Positions 1 through 10,219 of a stretch of DNA of 40,641 bases are shown here, piece after piece. The position numbers and the translations under genes are program-made. The notes under the pieces were generated by a model, which did not search any database, was not told where the DNA came from, and saw only the letters and a list, made by a program, of their open reading frames with translations. Each line of letters begins with the position of its first letter. The stretch's first letter is position 1. The stretch lies in contig JAFQHF010000035.1 in the NCBI GenBank assembly GCA_017398105.1, forward strand, positions 1-40,641, read 5' to 3'. The DNA comes from Oscillospiraceae bacterium (GTDB lineage Bacteria > Bacillota_A > Clostridia > Oscillospirales > Oscillospiraceae).

Positions 1-180
<180 letters not shown>

Positions 181-243
181 TTATATTTTAATTTTAAGGG
201 TAACTTTGATTGCGTACATCATTCGATATCTCTGTACGGATTT

Positions 244-272
244 ATTATACAATAGGTCAATCCTGTTGTAAA
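244..272 (-). promoter_or_regulatory. Promoter of gap
   Basis: On the minus strand TTTACA (-35, 267-272) and TATAAT (-10, 244-249) are separated by 17 bases. The resulting leader before the gap start is about 70 bases and AT-rich. Confidence 0.65.
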
Positions 273-370
273 CTGTGAATTTTGTACAAATCACGGAACA
301 TTTTTTTCAAAAACGGTGCAAGTTGCTCATTTTTGGAAACGTTTCACTTCTTGCAAATCACACATTGCGA

Positions 371-402
371 AAAAACGGAGAGAACTGCGTCTCTCCGTTT
401 TT
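371..402 (-). terminator. Distal copy of the duplicated intrinsic terminator (element A)
   Basis: Hairpin with stem ACGGAGAG/CTCTCCGT, extended by A and T runs, and loop AACTGCGT. It is a 32-base exact repeat of 605-636, loop included. The 201-bp element A lies between the two copies. Confidence 0.8.
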
Positions 403-403
403 T

Positions 404-604
404 CAGACTGTCAAAAAAGCTTCGCAGAATTTGCCGCCAAAGCGGCAAACCCATCTAAAACATTTTTGGCCGCGGCATGTACGTGGACAAAAATACATCT
501 CAGACTGCAAGTGTGCGAGTTGTGCGCCAGAAGCGCACAAGGAGTGCGCGCAGCAGGCTGCAAAAAGCTGGCGGAAAAGCCCGAAGGGCTTTTTCGCCAA
601 GCTG
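404..604 (+). mobile_element. 201-bp structured MITE-like element, copy A, between two copies of one terminator
   Basis: This stretch has no convincing gene. It is homologous to the reverse complement of 33670-33870, which has exactly the same length. The ends form imperfect inverted repeats close to CAGACTGTCGAAAAAGC. Inside are three hairpins: 430-449 (TTTGCCGC/GCGGCAAA), 520-540 (TTGTGCGC/GCGCACAA) and 575-593 (AAAAGCCC/GGGCTTTT). The core around 470-575 is the best conserved part. Two reading frames stay open in both copies (one contains CKCASCAP, another LRLQVC), but neither has a good start, so I treat them as by-products. It could be a MITE, a structured RNA, or both. Confidence 0.75.
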
Positions 605-636
605 AAAAACGGAGAGAACTGCGTCTCTCCGTTTTT
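605..636 (-). terminator. Intrinsic terminator of the DUF3048 gene (proximal copy)
   Basis: It lies 11 bases past the stop codon of the DUF3048 gene. Stem ACGGAGAG/CTCTCCGT, loop AACTGCGT, T run on the minus strand. It is identical to 371-402. Confidence 0.85.
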
Positions 637-647
637 GTATTTACCCA

Positions 648-1793
648 TTATTCATATGCCACATAGGAATCCGGGGACGCAATGGCAATGTAGGTATTGC
701 CCTCGCCCATCAGCAGATCCTGTGCATCGTTGGTCATAAAGCGGAAAGCGGAATCCTCATCGTCACAGGCCCAGACAATGGGGATGATCTTGCCGCCGTT
801 GGCATAATAGCCGATGCCGCCTGCGGGGAAATCTGCCTGATGGTAGATGCCCTTATGGCTCATGTTTGCGTACATGATGATGACATTGGTAAAGCCCTCT
901 TCCTCACCGGTGATCTGGTCGGTCATGACCTTGTTGTACTGGTTCCAGACATACTTGTCGGTTTCGGCATTGTAGATCATGGTGGTGAACTTCTTTGCCT
1001 TCCGGTAAGCCATGGTGATGGTGATGGTGCCTGCATCCTCGCCCTCAGCAGGCGTCCCGTCTTCGGTGAAGCGGAAGCCGTAATCCCGCTCCAGCTCCAT
1101 GGGCATCTCCATGAATTCGGCATATTCCTTAATGCCGGAGCCGATGCCGAAGAGACTGTTTTCCAGGCTGCGCTTGTATTCCTTGTCCCGGTAGGAGGTC
1201 TGCACATTCTTCGTGACCTCCCAGGCTTCGATGTTGAAATGCTCGATGCCCCGGTCGTTGGCATCGCCGATGGCGGTGTTGGAGCCGCCGGCGTGGCTCA
1301 GGATCAGATCATAGTGCTGGGCAATGTCGTTAAAGATCGGACGGGTGGAGCGGGTGGAGCCGATGGCTTCCACAGAGGCAATGTCGCTGTAGAGCGCCAG
1401 GCAGCGGACGATATTGTCCATATTGGCATAGGTCTCAAAGACCACATCCGCTTGCACCAGACCCACATGGGGCAGGTTATCCTGCATATTACTGATGATA
1501 TGACCATGCAGGCGGCCGGTGAAGGGCTCGTCAATGATCCGGCCGTTCAGAGGATTGCGGTAGATGGGGGGCTCGGTGGGTTCGGTGGTGGGTTCCGTAG
1601 TGGGCTCAGTGGTTGCTTCGGTGGTTTCCGCAGCGTTTGTTTCCTCCTCAGCGGCGTTGGTCTGGGCGGGAGCTGCCTCTTCGCCGCCGTTCTGCACGGA
1701 AACTTCTTCCTTCGCGCCGCAGCCGCACAGCAGCATGGTCAGCGCCAGGATCAGGGCCAGCAATCGTTTCATCTTCTTCATTTCCTTTCTCAT
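648..1793 (-). CDS. DUF3048 (YerB-like) lipoprotein
   Basis: A predicted exported lipoprotein of about 380 residues. A short basic stretch and hydrophobic segment end in the lipobox LCGC, with Cys25 as the lipidated residue. Next comes a low-complexity linker rich in Thr, Glu and Pro (repeats of TTEP, about residues 50-75). The globular part begins at NPLNG and has the RPIFNDI and LSHAGGS segments typical of DUF3048/YerB; the biochemical role of this family is not settled. The first ATG overlaps the stop of the upstream binding-protein gene in an ATGA, suggesting translational coupling. A later Met (position 1772) has a better-spaced AAAGGA site and gives a tidier signal peptide, so the start is uncertain by up to 7 codons. 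A terminator follows directly. Confidence 0.85.
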   Translation of the reverse strand: MRKEMKKMKRLLALILALTMLLCGCGAKEEVSVQNGGEEAAPAQTNAAEEETNAAETTEATTEPTTEPTTEPTEPPIYRNPLNGRIIDEPFTGRLHGHIISNMQDNLPHVGLVQADVVFETYANMDNIVRCLALYSDIASVEAIGSTRSTRPIFNDIAQHYDLILSHAGGSNTAIGDANDRGIEHFNIEAWEVTKNVQTSYRDKEYKRSLENSLFGIGSGIKEYAEFMEMPMELERDYGFRFTEDGTPAEGEDAGTITITMAYRKAKKFTTMIYNAETDKYVWNQYNKVMTDQITGEEEGFTNVIIMYANMSHKGIYHQADFPAGGIGYYANGGKIIPIVWACDDEDSAFRFMTNDAQDLLMGEGNTYIAIASPDSYVAYE

Positions 1794-3382
1794 TGTTCAT
1801 ATTCCGCCTGGATCTCGCAGGCTTCCATGGTCTTGCCCATGGAATAATAGAACACATTGTCCCGGGAGGGTGCCAGATCAGGCATCAGGCCGCGCTCTGC
1901 GTAGACATTGTAGTAGCCGAACATCACCGGGATGATCCGGCCATCCTCCGCCAGCTTCTGATACAGGTTATAATAGTTGCCGTAATCCTGCAGGGAGTTC
2001 AGGCACATTTCGTACAGGGTCTCATGCTGCAGTCCGCCGCGGCTCATTTCGCCGTAGGGACGGAAAAATTCGGACAGATCCATATTGGCTGACAGCCGGG
2101 TCATGCCCAGATAAATATCGTAGTTGCCTGCCACGATGATATTCTTGAAATTGGAGCCGCTGCTTTCCAGTGTGGCGCAGGGAAGGCCCATTTCCGTCAG
2201 GTCCTTGGCAATCTGCCGGGCGATCCGGACACGGGCAGAGTCCGCGGAATTGACCAGCAGCACCAGCTGATCATCGCCGCCCTCCTTCTTCTGGGGAATC
2301 CGGTAACCGGCCAGCTTGCTGATGAATTTCAGGGCATCGTACTCATAATTTTTCGCCAGATAATTGCTGTAGTAGCTTTCCGTGGGGGCACAGGGCAGGG
2401 TGATGGTCTCCACCAGGCCGTTGTAAGCCTCCTGGGCCAGCGCCTCCCGGTTGATGCCGTAGGTCAGGAAGGTTCGCAGGGTGCCGTCCTCAAAATGGTC
2501 GGAATAGAGAATGTTGCAGCCGATGTACATCATATAGCCGCTCTCGATCTCCCAAAGCTCATAGTCGCAGCGGTACTCGGCGAAGGAGCCGCTCATGGGA
2601 TTGGTGCAGACCACGCTGACATTGCCGAACTGGAACTGGTCGCGGACATCAGCGGTGGAGGTCACTTCCACCAGTTCAATGGAAGGATCCCACACCGGGA
2701 TCTTGGTATCGCCGCACCACCAGTTGGGATTGCGCTCCAGCGTGGCTCCCAGATTGGTTCGGTTAAAGACATAGGGGCCGCTGCCCAAAGGCGGTGTCTG
2801 CAGGGCATTGACCTCCGCTTCCTTGACGATGGGCACATCCAACAGCAGCGGCAGATTCTGATAGGCCGTATCCGTCTGGAACAGCACACCGCCGTCCTCC
2901 GTGGCCTCAATGTTGATCACATGGCGGAACCGGTTCTTGTAATAGTCGTTTTCCTTCGCCTGCCAGTAGCAGGCCACCACGTCTGCCGGAGTTACCCTTG
3001 TGCCATCGGAATAGGTGGCATTGGGTTCCAGATACACCGTCAGATTCCGGCGGTTGGCAGAGACCTGATAGCGGCTCACCAGAATGGGGGTCACATTTTT
3101 CTTGCCGTCCACCGCAAACAGCGGCTGGTACATCAGACTCATGATGACACGGTTGGTATAGTCACTGCCGAAGATGGGATTTAAGGACCGGTCCGGATAG
3201 TAGGCCAGGCCCACTTCCTGTTCCTCAAGCTCCTCTTCCAGAATATCCTCCGGCTCCTGATCCTCCATCAAAATGGCGTCGCCCGTGGGGATGTAGCCGG
3301 AATTGTCGTAATCCTTGCCGCAGCCGCTGAGCAGGCCCAGCAGCATGGACAGCGCCAGAAGAAGACTTATGCATTTTTTCAT
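1790..3382 (-). CDS. Extracellular solute-binding lipoprotein, SBP_bac_5 (peptide/nickel) family
   Basis: A 530-residue binding protein. The signal peptide ends in the lipobox LSGC (Cys21), so it should be tethered to the outer face of the membrane. The mature part has features of the family-5 oligopeptide/nickel binding proteins: SLNPIFGSD near the N-terminus, YSDGTRVTPADVVACY in the first lobe, and LRTFLTYGINREALAQ in the second. No ABC permease or ATPase is adjacent, so it either works with a transporter elsewhere or has taken on another role. The gene overlaps pgeF upstream and the DUF3048 gene downstream by 4 bases each, which makes a three-gene coupled unit. The ligand cannot be read from sequence. 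Confidence 0.88.
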   Translation of the reverse strand: MKKCISLLLALSMLLGLLSGCGKDYDNSGYIPTGDAILMEDQEPEDILEEELEEQEVGLAYYPDRSLNPIFGSDYTNRVIMSLMYQPLFAVDGKKNVTPILVSRYQVSANRRNLTVYLEPNATYSDGTRVTPADVVACYWQAKENDYYKNRFRHVINIEATEDGGVLFQTDTAYQNLPLLLDVPIVKEAEVNALQTPPLGSGPYVFNRTNLGATLERNPNWWCGDTKIPVWDPSIELVEVTSTADVRDQFQFGNVSVVCTNPMSGSFAEYRCDYELWEIESGYMMYIGCNILYSDHFEDGTLRTFLTYGINREALAQEAYNGLVETITLPCAPTESYYSNYLAKNYEYDALKFISKLAGYRIPQKKEGGDDQLVLLVNSADSARVRIARQIAKDLTEMGLPCATLESSGSNFKNIIVAGNYDIYLGMTRLSANMDLSEFFRPYGEMSRGGLQHETLYEMCLNSLQDYGNYYNLYQKLAEDGRIIPVMFGYYNVYAERGLMPDLAPSRDNVFYYSMGKTMEACEIQAEYEQ

Positions 3383-4179
3383 TTCTCAGCCCCCCTGCAG
3401 GTGATCACTGCACCCTGGGAGCCCCGCTCCCCCCTGGTGACCCGGTGGGACCAGAACCGGTCGCTCCGGCAATAGGTGCATTCTTCGCTGATCTCAATGT
3501 GCCGGACACCGGCCCGGCGAAGACTCAGGGCGTTGATCTGCTTTAAGTCCAGGAAATATTTTTCGCCCCGTTTCTCGATAAACTGCCCGGCTTCCTCCCC
3601 GAAGGCCGCCAGCATGGCATCGGGCACATCCCGGTCGGTCTCAAAATGGCACCGGGCAATGTTGGGGCCGATGGCGGCACGGATATTTTCCGGTTTGCAG
3701 CCGAACTGTTCCACCATGGCGTTCACGGTCTTTGCGCCGATGGCCTGGGCCGTACCCCGCCAGCCGGCATGGGCCGCGCCTACGGCACCGGTGACCGGGT
3801 CGTGAAACAGCAGCGGCGTGCAGTCAGCAGTAAATACCAGAAGGCTGACTCCGGGGGTATTGGTCACCAGAGCATCGCACTCCGGGTAATCCCGATGGCA
3901 GAAGCCGTTGCAGTCCCTGTCTGTCACCACCCGGACGATGTCCGAATGGGTCTGCCGGGTCAGGACGTACTTTTCCGGGTCAAACTTAAGGGCTTTTGCC
4001 AGAATCCGCAGGTTTTCCTCCACATTCTCCATGGAATCTCCCCGGCCATGGGCCAGATTCAGGCTGGCCTGGGTACCGGTGCTGACACCGCCATGGCGGG
4101 TGGTGAAGCAGTGGGGCACAGTGATCCCCTCGGCGGTAAGATATTCCAATGCGCCATTTTTTATTATTTGTACAGACAT
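3379..4179 (-). CDS. pgeF: Purine nucleoside phosphorylase / laccase-domain protein (YfiH family)
   Basis: A cytoplasmic zinc enzyme of the family once called multicopper polyphenol oxidase (DUF152), now known to include purine nucleoside phosphorylases and, as PgeF, factors that edit peptidoglycan precursors. The three expected metal ligands are present: His78 in QTHSD, Cys120 in TADCTPLL and His137 in AAHAGWRG. The length (266 residues) is normal. I chose the second Met because a GGGAG site lies 8 bases upstream; the first ATG, 6 bases earlier, is too close to that site. It is the first gene of the unit with the two lipoproteins. Enzyme identity is good; the exact substrate is inferred. Confidence 0.88.
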   Translation of the reverse strand: MSVQIIKNGALEYLTAEGITVPHCFTTRHGGVSTGTQASLNLAHGRGDSMENVEENLRILAKALKFDPEKYVLTRQTHSDIVRVVTDRDCNGFCHRDYPECDALVTNTPGVSLLVFTADCTPLLFHDPVTGAVGAAHAGWRGTAQAIGAKTVNAMVEQFGCKPENIRAAIGPNIARCHFETDRDVPDAMLAAFGEEAGQFIEKRGEKYFLDLKQINALSLRRAGVRHIEISEECTYCRSDRFWSHRVTRGERGSQGAVITCRGAEK

Positions 4180-4193
4180 AAGCATTCTCCCAC

Positions 4194-4260
4194 AATGCGA
4201 AATGCTGAATTATTTTCCGAATTCCGTCATTTTTGCATTCTGCATTTTGCATTTTGCATT
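4194..4260. repeat. Short inverted-repeat element of AATGC/GCATT words
   Basis: AATGCGAAATGCTGAATTA on the left is answered by several tandem GCATTTTGCATT words on the right, so the ends are inverted. The same vocabulary appears in the element at 39130-39242. It separates secA from pgeF. Confidence 0.5.
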
Positions 4261-4270
4261 TGGGCGAATC

Positions 4271-7027
<2,757 letters not shown>

Positions 7028-7076
7028 TGAATTCTCCTTCGTAGGTTCAAAATTGCATAGCAAACCAATTTATCGT

Positions 7077-7082
7077 ATTATA
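7077..7082 (-). promoter_or_regulatory. Extended -10 promoter of secA
   Basis: The minus strand reads TGCTATAAT about 50 bases upstream of the secA start. The -35 region is weak, which fits an extended -10 type. Confidence 0.5.
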
Positions 7083-7165
7083 GCACAGTTGGAAAGAGAA
7101 TAATAGTCGAATTTGTGAACAATTTGGTGAGAAATTTCTTAAGATTCTTGCCTTTGTACACAAGA

Positions 7166-7198
7166 AAACACAGAGCAGGAGATCCCCACCCTGTGTTT
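7166..7198 (-). terminator. Probable terminator of the glycosyltransferase gene
   Basis: Stem AAACACAG/CTGTGTTT just past the stop codon, followed on the minus strand by a short T-rich stretch. Confidence 0.55.
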
Positions 7199-7203
7199 GC
7201 CGG

Positions 7204-8286
7204 TTACACTTTCTTTATCAGCCGCCTGCCCTTTTTCACGGCATTTCTAAACCACTCAGGCAGCATATGGTACAGCTTCCACAGTGCAGGACTCTTCAGC
7301 AGCAGCCTGTCTTCCATAGGGAGCGACATAGAATACCAGACCTTTCTGGATATGGTCTTGATAACTATTACCGCACTTTTCGCTCTCGCATAGTCTTCCC
7401 TACGGAAACGGGAGCAGCCCCAAACATGGGATACAATATTCATAAAATAGTATAAATACCCTTTCTCCGTAGAAGTGATTTCTTCCACTGGCAACGCTGC
7501 CAAGTGCTCATAGAATTTTGTCCACACCTCAATCCGATCGCAATCCTGTGCAAAAGAGGATTTTCTTGCCGAAAGAGAATCCTTCCGCAGTGTCCAGTAA
7601 TATCCTACCACCGGGATAGCAGCAAAGGACTTCGCATTATGGCACAGCAGCATGGAAAATACACCGTCCGCGTCAAAGCCGTATTTCCCAAAATACCGCA
7701 ATTCTCCCAGTAAGGTTTTTTTATAACACTTGGAGGTATCCCGTCCGGAAAGAATTGCCGCATGAGCCGGACAGGTCTGTATGTATTCGGCAAAACTGGT
7801 GTGGAGCATACTTACACTACCTTGAAATGCAGTTGTATGGTCAATGCCTGTCTCTATACCATTCTCAACCATCATGGTCTGGAAGGCAATACAATCCGGT
7901 TCCATTCCGTGTGCAAACTGCGACAGCTTCTCAAACAAGGATTCATCCAACCGATCATCCGAGCCCATCAAAAGAAAATAGTCACCACTAATCTTGCCCA
8001 GACCTAGATTCACAGCAGAAATATACCCTCCATTTTCTTTGGAAAAGATTTTGATTCTTCTGTCTTCTGAACGATATGCTTCCAGAATTTTTAAGGTTCC
8101 ATCCTTTGACCCGTCATTAACTGCAATAAGCTCCCAATTGGGATAGCTCTGGTGTACAATACTGTCCAACGCAGCCTTCAGATAGGATTCCGAATTATAA
8201 CACGGCATAATGACACTGAATTTTAGTTTATTGATTACAGCACCATCTTTGTTCTGTATAAACTCCACAACCAATTCCTCCATCAT
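7204..8286 (-). CDS. Glycosyltransferase family 2
   Basis: A GT-A type transferase of about 360 residues, probably moving a sugar from a nucleotide donor onto a cell-surface glycan. The N-terminal fold is clear: FSVIMPCYNSESYLKAALDS, then ELIAVNDGSKDGT (first Asp motif) and FLLMGSDDRLDE (DxD-like metal site). The C-terminal half (from about residue 190) is not diagnostic. The final residues are basic and may contact the membrane; no clear transmembrane segment is seen. The gene is more AT-rich than its neighbours, stands alone without a glycan cluster, and is divergent from an XRE regulator. The start is uncertain because two adjacent ATGs and a downstream GTG with a GGAGGA site are all possible. 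Acceptor unknown. Confidence 0.85.
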   Translation of the reverse strand: MMEELVVEFIQNKDGAVINKLKFSVIMPCYNSESYLKAALDSIVHQSYPNWELIAVNDGSKDGTLKILEAYRSEDRRIKIFSKENGGYISAVNLGLGKISGDYFLLMGSDDRLDESLFEKLSQFAHGMEPDCIAFQTMMVENGIETGIDHTTAFQGSVSMLHTSFAEYIQTCPAHAAILSGRDTSKCYKKTLLGELRYFGKYGFDADGVFSMLLCHNAKSFAAIPVVGYYWTLRKDSLSARKSSFAQDCDRIEVWTKFYEHLAALPVEEITSTEKGYLYYFMNIVSHVWGCSRFRREDYARAKSAVIVIKTISRKVWYSMSLPMEDRLLLKSPALWKLYHMLPEWFRNAVKKGRRLIKKV

Positions 8287-8338
8287 TTCTCTGATATTTA
8301 AACTATATGCGCATATAATAGCCTATACAGTTTATGTA

Positions 8339-8367
8339 ATTCTATCAGAATCGCCTATATAATTCAA
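8339..8367 (-). promoter_or_regulatory. Promoter of the glycosyltransferase gene
   Basis: On the minus strand TTGAAT (8362-8367) and TAGAAT (8339-8344) are 17 bases apart. The spacer contains one half of the inverted repeat CGCCTAT/ATAGGCG, so a protein bound there would block it. Confidence 0.6.
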
Positions 8368-8389
8368 GTATATTTACACTACATAGGCG
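8352..8389. promoter_or_regulatory. Candidate operator: inverted repeat CGCCTAT...ATAGGCG
   Basis: CGCCTAT at 8352-8358 is mirrored by ATAGGCG at 8383-8389; a further GCCTAT is at 8321-8326. The sites lie between the divergent glycosyltransferase and XRE genes, over a TATAAT (8358-8363) facing the XRE gene. The right half forms part of the XRE ribosome-binding site. The natural reading is an autoregulatory operator; this is inferred. Confidence 0.45.
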
Positions 8390-8398
8390 GTGATTTTG

Positions 8399-8731
8399 AT
8401 GGACTACTACCAAATCGGGCAAAAAATACGAAAAATCCGCAAAGCCCATGGGCTTTCCCAGGAAGAGCTGGCAGAACGGATCAATATTTCCACCACGCAT
8501 ATGAGTCATATCGAAACCGGAAACACCAAATTGAGTCTGCCCGTTTTTGTTGAGATTGCCTCTGCCCTGGAAGTCTGCACAGATGATCTTCTCGCTGACA
8601 ATTCATCCTTTACCGTCAATTCCTCTATGGAAGAACTCTCCGTCATATTAAGTCAATGCAATGCACAGCAGGCCAGAATCATCGTAGATGTTGTAAAAGC
8701 CGTCAAATTATCTATTGATAAAAATCTGTAA
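8399..8731 (+). CDS. XRE-family HTH transcriptional regulator
   Basis: A 110-residue regulator. The N-terminal part is a classical Cro/C1-type helix-turn-helix (IGQKIRKIRKAHGLSQEELAERINISTTHMSHIETGNTKLS is split here by position: helices about residues 6-18, 19-27 and 30-40). The remaining 45 residues are helical and likely mediate dimerisation. I chose the ATG because AGGCGGTGA precedes it by 5 bases; a GTG 9 bases upstream is also in frame. It is transcribed away from the glycosyltransferase and shares repeated GCCTAT words with it, so regulation of both genes is likely. It is alone, with no partner protein seen. Confidence 0.85.
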   Translation: MDYYQIGQKIRKIRKAHGLSQEELAERINISTTHMSHIETGNTKLSLPVFVEIASALEVCTDDLLADNSSFTVNSSMEELSVILSQCNAQQARIIVDVVKAVKLSIDKNL

Positions 8732-8820
8732 TAAACGTTCATGCAAAAGGGATACATTACGATACTCCGTAAAGCCTTTGTCTCCCCAAAAACTATTGGC
8801 ACTTCATATTATACAATAAC

Positions 8821-8863
8821 CCCCGGTTTTGCGCCGCATCAGGCAAAACCGGGGATCATTTTT
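8821..8863. terminator. Strong 12-bp hairpin terminator
   Basis: Stem CCCCGGTTTTGC/GCAAAACCGGGG with loop GCCGCATCAG. It is followed by ATCATTTTT on the plus strand, so it could end the XRE transcript. Read on the minus strand it sits just past the stop codon of the truncated coding remnant at 8862-8969, which may have been its original user. Confidence 0.65.
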
Positions 8864-8969
8864 ACACAATATAGGTTTTCAGAACCGGAATCCGGTGCAG
8901 CAGCCAGGACACACCCATGGACAAGATAAACACCAGTGCGCTGACACACGGAATAAAAGTGCAGAAATC
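8862..8969 (-). pseudogene. C-terminal remnant of a membrane protein, probably acyltransferase-3 type
   Basis: Thirty-five codons read through to a stop on the minus strand. The peptide has a hydrophobic helix (VSALVFILSMGVSWLLH) and ends RIPVLKTYIV. That is how many acyltransferase-3 (OafA-like) surface-glycan acetyltransferases end. Upstream the similarity fades and no start is found, so this is the tail of a deleted gene. It lies next to a glycosyltransferase, which makes a former surface-glycan cluster plausible. The family assignment is from a short stretch only. Confidence 0.45.
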
Positions 8970-9002
8970 ATAACCACAGGAAGCTGGTGGTTTTCTTTAA
9001 CC

Positions 9003-9034
9003 AAAAAGAGGAACCGGAAAGTTCCGGTTCCCCT
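9003..9034 (-). terminator. Terminator of the rubrerythrin gene
   Basis: Stem GGAACCGGAA/TTCCGGTTCC with a two-base centre, followed on the minus strand by CTCTTTTTGG. Confidence 0.8.
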
Positions 9035-9053
9035 TAATTTAGGTGCTATTTTC

Positions 9054-9647
9054 TTACTTGAAGTAACGCTCCAGCAGGCCCTTCAGTGCACGGCCGTGTC
9101 TTGCTTCGTCGCGGGCCATTTCGTGGATGGTGTCATGCAGAGCATCCAGGCCGTTCTTCTTGCAGCAGGCAGCCAGGTCGAACTTGCCCTGGGTTGCGCC
9201 GAACTCGCAGTCAACGCGCCATGCCAGGTTGTCCTTGGTGGTGGCCTTCATGTTGGGCTCCAGGACTTCGCCCAGCAGCTCAGCGAACTTTGCTGCGTGC
9301 TCAGCCTCTTCCCATGCTGCCTTCTCCCAGTACAGGCCGATCTCGGGATAGCCTTCGCGGTGTGCGATGCGGGCCATGCACAGGTACATGCCGACCTCGG
9401 AGCACTCGCCGTTGAAGTTGGCGAACAGCTGCTCCTTGATGTATGCCTTATCCTCAGCGGAGATGTCAGCGTTGTTGGCAACGGTCTTCTCGTAAACGCC
9501 GTACTCGTGCTCAGCAGCCAGCTTCATCTCGCCCTTCTGCTCCACGAACTTGGAAGCGGGAACCTTACAGACGGGGCAGCGGAAATCGGCGGCCAGCTCT
9601 TCGGCGGTATGGACGTAACCACAAACACTGCAAACAAACTTCTTCAT
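9054..9647 (-). CDS. Reverse rubrerythrin (rubredoxin domain first)
   Basis: A 197-residue non-haem iron protein that reduces hydrogen peroxide in anaerobes. The domain order is reversed relative to classical rubrerythrin. A rubredoxin-like FeS4 site comes first (Cys6 and Cys9 in CSVCGY, Cys24 and Cys27 in CPVC), then a ferritin-like four-helix di-iron domain with FNGECSEVGMY, an EEAEH helix and EMARDEARHGRAL. The start is set by GGAGGAAA 4 bases upstream of ATG; an earlier ATG overlaps this site and is not credible. Its neighbour is a Fur/PerR-type regulator in the same direction 40 bases upstream, consistent with a peroxide-response pair. Confidence 0.93.
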   Translation of the reverse strand: MKKFVCSVCGYVHTAEELAADFRCPVCKVPASKFVEQKGEMKLAAEHEYGVYEKTVANNADISAEDKAYIKEQLFANFNGECSEVGMYLCMARIAHREGYPEIGLYWEKAAWEEAEHAAKFAELLGEVLEPNMKATTKDNLAWRVDCEFGATQGKFDLAACCKKNGLDALHDTIHEMARDEARHGRALKGLLERYFK

Positions 9648-9689
9648 ATTATTTTCCTCCAAATAATTATAATTTTGATTTGATTTTTA

Positions 9690-10082
9690 TCAGCACTGCT
9701 GACATTTGCCGCACAGACCGGTGAAGGTCAGCTGGCAGTTTTGCACCTGGCAGCCGGAGTTTTCCCGGATCTGCTCCCCCAGGTGCAGGGGCATTGGGAT
9801 CTGGTGCATATCCATCACCGCATCGCATTCGCTGCAGATGAAATGGACATGGGGATCGGTATTGGCATCAAACCGCTCTGTCCCCCGAACGGTAGCCACG
9901 CTCATGATCTTTCCCTCGGCCTTGAATTTCGCCAGGTTCCGATATACCGTTGCCAGTGAGATATCCGGATGTTCCTCGTGCAGCATCTCATGCACCATCT
10001 CAGCGGATGGATGCAGGTCAGTCTGCTGCAGGCAGGTGAGGATCGCGTTGCGTTTTTTAAACTGCTTCGTGGTCTTCTCCAT
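9690..10082 (-). CDS. Fur-family regulator, PerR-like
   Basis: A 130-residue winged-helix metalloregulator. The DNA-binding half contains ISLATVYRNLAKFKAEG, the hallmark recognition helix. The dimerisation half has HVHFICSECDAVMD and a C-terminal CGKCQQC, giving the two CxxC pairs of the structural zinc site. The context (rubrerythrin follows) favours PerR, the peroxide sensor, over Fur or Zur, but sequence alone does not prove this. The start ATG has AGGAGG 5 bases upstream; a GTG 6 bases earlier is too close. The promoter is near-consensus and is flanked by two similar Fur-box-like sites, which suggests autoregulation. Confidence 0.9.
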   Translation of the reverse strand: MEKTTKQFKKRNAILTCLQQTDLHPSAEMVHEMLHEEHPDISLATVYRNLAKFKAEGKIMSVATVRGTERFDANTDPHVHFICSECDAVMDMHQIPMPLHLGEQIRENSGCQVQNCQLTFTGLCGKCQQC

Positions 10083-10111
10083 CGGCACCTCCTGTTCTGC
10101 GGTTTTGTATT

Positions 10112-10126
10112 TGCAATCAATTCTTA
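10112..10126 (-). promoter_or_regulatory. Fur/PerR-like operator 2
   Basis: The minus strand reads TAAGAATTGATTGCA, 12 of 15 positions identical to the plus-strand site at 10175-10189. It lies just downstream of the expected transcription start of the Fur-family gene. Confidence 0.5.
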
Positions 10127-10137
10127 TTTACAAACTG

Positions 10138-10166
10138 AGTATAGCATACCCATCTCTGTTTGTCAA
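10138..10166 (-). promoter_or_regulatory. Near-consensus promoter of the Fur-family gene
   Basis: On the minus strand TTGACA (10161-10166) and TATACT (10138-10143) are 17 bases apart. Confidence 0.85.
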
Positions 10167-10174
10167 GAAGAAAA

Positions 10175-10189
10175 TGAGAATTATTTGCA
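10175..10189 (+). promoter_or_regulatory. Fur/PerR-like operator 1
   Basis: TGAGAATTATTTGCA resembles the 7-1-7 Fur-family consensus TGATAAT-N-ATTATCA (11 of 14 paired positions). It lies just upstream of the -35 box. Confidence 0.55.
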
Positions 10190-10219
10190 TTTTATATAAA
10201 AATATTTGTTCTGCTCACT

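Noticed and set aside
275..739. Short proteins with CKCASCAP or LRLQVC motifs in and around element A
   Set aside because: They come from the repeat, run through the terminator copies, lack ribosome-binding sites, and more than one frame stays open in both copies.
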